This document shows positions 61,808 to 64,000 of a stretch of 64,000 nt of DNA, one piece after another (the stretch's first letter is position 1; every line of letters begins with the position of its first letter). Under the pieces are notes generated by a model that saw nothing but the letters and a program-made list of their open reading frames with translations, did not search any database and was not told the origin of the DNA. Source of the DNA: Salidesulfovibrio onnuriiensis (GTDB lineage Bacteria; Desulfobacterota; Desulfovibrionia; Desulfovibrionales; Desulfovibrionaceae); contig NZ_CP040751.1 of the NCBI RefSeq assembly GCF_008001235.1, positions 2,091,001 through 2,155,000 on the forward strand, written 5' to 3'. The position numbers were made by a program, and so were the translations under genes.

Positions 61808-63082
61808 CTAGTGCTTGAAGGAACGCTGGCCCGTGAACACCATGGCAACCTGCGGGGTGGCTTCGTTCACGGCCTGGATGACCTCGTGGTCGCGGATGGA
61901 GCCGCCCGGCTGGGCAATGGCGCTCACGCCCTCATCGAGGCACAGGTCCACGCCGTCGCGGAACGGGAAGAAGCCGTCGGAGACAACCACGGATCCGGGC
62001 AGGCCGCCTCGGTCTTCCTTGGTCCTCGCTTCGATTTTCTCCAGCTTCTCGGCCATTTCCGCATCGTTCCTGGCGGCCAGCTTCAACTCGAACAGGGATT
62101 TGCCCAGTTCATTGAAGGCCAGCAGGTCCGCGTACTTGGTGTAGGCCTTGCTGATGGCCAGCTGCACGCAGCCCACGCGGTCCTGCTCGCCGGTGCCGAT
62201 GGCGGTGGTCACGCCGTTCTTCACGAACAGCACGGAGTTGGAGGTCACGCCCGCTTCCACCGCCCAGGCGAAGAGCAGGTCGTCCGCCTCGGCCGTCGAG
62301 GGCTGGCGGGCGGTAAAGGCGTTGCCGTCCTTTTCGGCCATGGCCGGGATGAAATCTCCTGCCGTGCGGATGGCGTTGCGGAAGGAGAACTGGAGCACCA
62401 TGCCGCCGTCGGTGAGGGACTTGATGTCCAGAAACGGCTGACGGCTGTACTGTTCCAAGTCGTTGATGCCGGGAATCTGCAGGATGCGCAGGTTCTTGCG
62501 CTTCTTGATTTCCTCCAGGGCCTCGGGCTCGAAGGCCGGTGCGGCAACCACCTCGAAATAGGCGCTGTTGATGACCTCTGCGGTGGCCATGTCCAGGGGG
62601 CGGTTGACCACCACTGCGCCGCCGAATGCGGCGATGCGGTCCGCGTCAAAGGCGCGTTTCATGGCCACGGCCAGGCCTTCGTCGGTCCAGGCCGCGCCGC
62701 AGGGGTTGTTGTGCTTCAGGATCAGGGCCGCGGGCTTGGCCGAAAGGTACTGAAGAATGTTCAGGGCGTTGTCCACATCGGTCAGGTTGGTCTTGCCCGG
62801 ATGCTTGCCCGCCTGGAGCATGTTTTCCTCGGTGAGGGCGGATACCAGCTGCATCCCGGGGCCGCGGAACTTGACGCCGCCCACTTCCAGTTCGGATTCC
62901 TTGAGCTCGAACAGGGCTGCGGGCTGATCCGGGTTTTCGCCGTAGCGCAATCCCTTGGTTTCACCGTCGATTTCCCAGGTTCTTTTTTTGAAAACCATTT
63001 CCTGCTCGCCCAGCCTGAGGGTCATCTCCTCGGGGAATGGGTCCTGCTGCAGGGTTTTGTACATGTTCTTGAGATCACTCAT
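61808..63082 (-). CDS. AICAR transformylase (PurH C-terminal domain, stand-alone)
   Basis: Formylates AICAR to FAICAR with 10-formyl-THF. The 424-residue protein has the transformylase motifs GLRYGENPDQPA, ILKHNNPCGAAW (catalytic Lys-His), AFDADRIAAFGGAV, ISKAYTKYADLLAF and SDGFFPFRDGVDL. The cyclohydrolase half of PurH is absent; it is the separate gene at 55415-56011. The start at 63082 follows GGAG at eight bases; the longer frame adds 22 basic residues lacking similarity to PurH. Lengthier than the bare PurH C-domain because of N-terminal residues (about 1-70). Confidence 0.94.
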   Translation of the reverse strand: MSDLKNMYKTLQQDPFPEEMTLRLGEQEMVFKKRTWEIDGETKGLRYGENPDQPAALFELKESELEVGGVKFRGPGMQLVSALTEENMLQAGKHPGKTNLTDVDNALNILQYLSAKPAALILKHNNPCGAAWTDEGLAVAMKRAFDADRIAAFGGAVVVNRPLDMATAEVINSAYFEVVAAPAFEPEALEEIKKRKNLRILQIPGINDLEQYSRQPFLDIKSLTDGGMVLQFSFRNAIRTAGDFIPAMAEKDGNAFTARQPSTAEADDLLFAWAVEAGVTSNSVLFVKNGVTTAIGTGEQDRVGCVQLAISKAYTKYADLLAFNELGKSLFELKLAARNDAEMAEKLEKIEARTKEDRGGLPGSVVVSDGFFPFRDGVDLCLDEGVSAIAQPGGSIRDHEVIQAVNEATPQVAMVFTGQRSFKH

Positions 63083-63366
63083 TGCTTGGACTCCATACTG
63101 TTGTTTCCGTGGATGCGGGCTCTTAACACAGGTTCTCGGGGGCGGCAATCGGACCCTTAGTTTGCTAAGGAAATCCCTGTTCCGGACGCCCGCCTCCCCC
63201 TGGTTTGTGGCCTATATCCGGGATGAAATACGCTATGCCTTGTCCTTTTGTGGATGGGTACATGAAAAAGCCATAATTATCATTAGTCTGTATTCGGTTT
63301 TATGCTATGGGTGAAGAGAGTGGAGAAGTTCGGGTCGGATCGAATTTGCATGAAAAGGAGGAGGTC

Positions 63367-64000
63367 ATGAAGATCAAGGTGTTTCGGGATTGGGGGATGG
63401 CGCCCAAGATCCTGACGATTTTTGCGGGCACGGCCGTGTTGGTGCTGGCGGGTATGTTGTTCTACTACCTTCCCACCACCGGGGCGGCGCTCATGGAGGA
63501 AAAGCGTGTTGCTGTCATGAGCACCGTGGACGTGGCCTACACGCTTGTCGAGTTCTACGGCAAGGAGGCAAGCTCCGGGGCCCTGTCCAAGGAAGATGCC
63601 CAGAAGAAGGCCGCAGCTGCGGTAAAGGCCCTTCGCTACAAGGGCAGCGAGTATTTTTGGATCAACGACATGAACCATGTGATAGTCATGCATGCGGTTA
63701 AGCCCTCTCTGGATGGAAAGAACGTGGCGGATATGAAGGACAGGGACGGTGTGTATTTCTTCCGCGAATTTGTGAAGGTCTGCCGCGAAAAGGGGCAGGG
63801 ATTCGTGGACTACTACTGGCCCAAGCCCGGGGCCGAGGAAGCGGTTCCCAAGGTTTCCTTTGTCAAGCTCTACAAGCCCTGGGGGTGGGTGCTGGGCAGC
63901 GGCATCTACGTGGACGACGTGGAAGCGCAGATGAATTCCATGCGTCTGCGAGTGCTTGTGCCCACAGTGATTCTTTTGCTGATCATATTCGGCGTAGTCA
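63367..64000 (+). CDS. Cache-domain sensor, probably methyl-accepting chemotaxis protein (5' part)
   Basis: The frame is open to the window edge, so only the first 211 residues are seen. A membrane helix (about 13-35) is followed by a periplasmic sCache_2-type sensory domain: YFWINDMNHVIVMHAVKP, LDGKNVADMKDRDG, YYWPKPG and KPWGWVLGSGIYVDDVE. A second helix starts near residue 200 (LVPTVILLLIIFGVV). In this family the part beyond normally holds HAMP and a methyl-accepting signalling domain, or a kinase or cyclase. GGAGGAGG precedes the ATG. Confidence 0.88.
   Translation, partial: MKIKVFRDWGMAPKILTIFAGTAVLVLAGMLFYYLPTTGAALMEEKRVAVMSTVDVAYTLVEFYGKEASSGALSKEDAQKKAAAAVKALRYKGSEYFWINDMNHVIVMHAVKPSLDGKNVADMKDRDGVYFFREFVKVCREKGQGFVDYYWPKPGAEEAVPKVSFVKLYKPWGWVLGSGIYVDDVEAQMNSMRLRVLVPTVILLLIIFGVV

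Overview
The window looks like chromosome from a Desulfovibrionaceae-type sulfate reducer (Desulfovibrio/Pseudodesulfovibrio-like): high GC with AT-rich intergenic gaps. Lineage pointers are a 7-cysteine ferredoxin of the D. africanus ferredoxin III type, a purH split into two genes, a long-N-terminus HflX, glpAB, and a receiver-Lon fusion beside an NtrC-type two-component pair. Two sodium/anion transport genes, a glycine betaine transporter and an RTX secretion system suggest a salty habitat (inference). No phage, IS element or CRISPR array was seen; this is core chromosome with a few unusual systems.

Layout. 1-5830: 3' part of an RTX protein, then its type I secretion ABC exporter and HlyD adaptor. 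5982-10207 (minus): universal-stress-like protein, SLC13/TrkA-C transporter and NhaB, with a terminator-like hairpin directly before nhaB. 10775-15574: a Lon protease with an inserted CheY-like receiver domain, convergent with a sigma54 response regulator and its sensor kinase. 15767-22185: tRNA-Leu(CAG), citrate synthase, an AraC regulator, CsaA, a MoeA/substrate-binding fusion and an M29 aminopeptidase. 22482-25473: ferredoxin, then four genes for a cysteine-cluster protein, an unknown protein, a TPR protein and a HEAT-like protein. 25502-32529: tRNA-Val(GAC) and the translation cluster thrS-infC-rpmI-rplT-pheS-pheT, in which infC starts at AUA. 32610-35711 (minus): proVWX. 36353-40571: iron alcohol dehydrogenase divergent from glpAB (no glpC), separated by a region with four TGATCA palindromes. 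40740-48124: RND efflux pair, MerR regulator, AsmA-like protein, arsenate reductase. 48121-54236 (minus): flgB-flgC-fliE-fliF-fliG-fliH-fliI behind a good sigma54-type promoter. 54683-63082: TPR protein, stand-alone IMP cyclohydrolase, HflX (apparent AUA start), cation diffusion facilitator, PlsY, RNase II-family protein and stand-alone AICAR transformylase. 63367-64000: 5' part of a Cache-domain chemoreceptor-like protein.

Most notable. (1) The kinase, NtrC-type regulator and receiver-Lon: the two receiver domains resemble each other, so one kinase may drive both transcription and proteolysis. (2) hflX, like infC, appears to start at AUA with an ideally spaced Shine-Dalgarno, which would tie HflX synthesis to IF3 start-codon proofreading. 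(3) The nhaB leader, the TGATCA cluster and the sigma54 promoter plus leader hairpin before flgB are the clearest regulatory DNA.

All calls come from reading the sequence and translations; no database search was run. Several starts were moved from the longest reading frame to the best Shine-Dalgarno, and each such case is stated.
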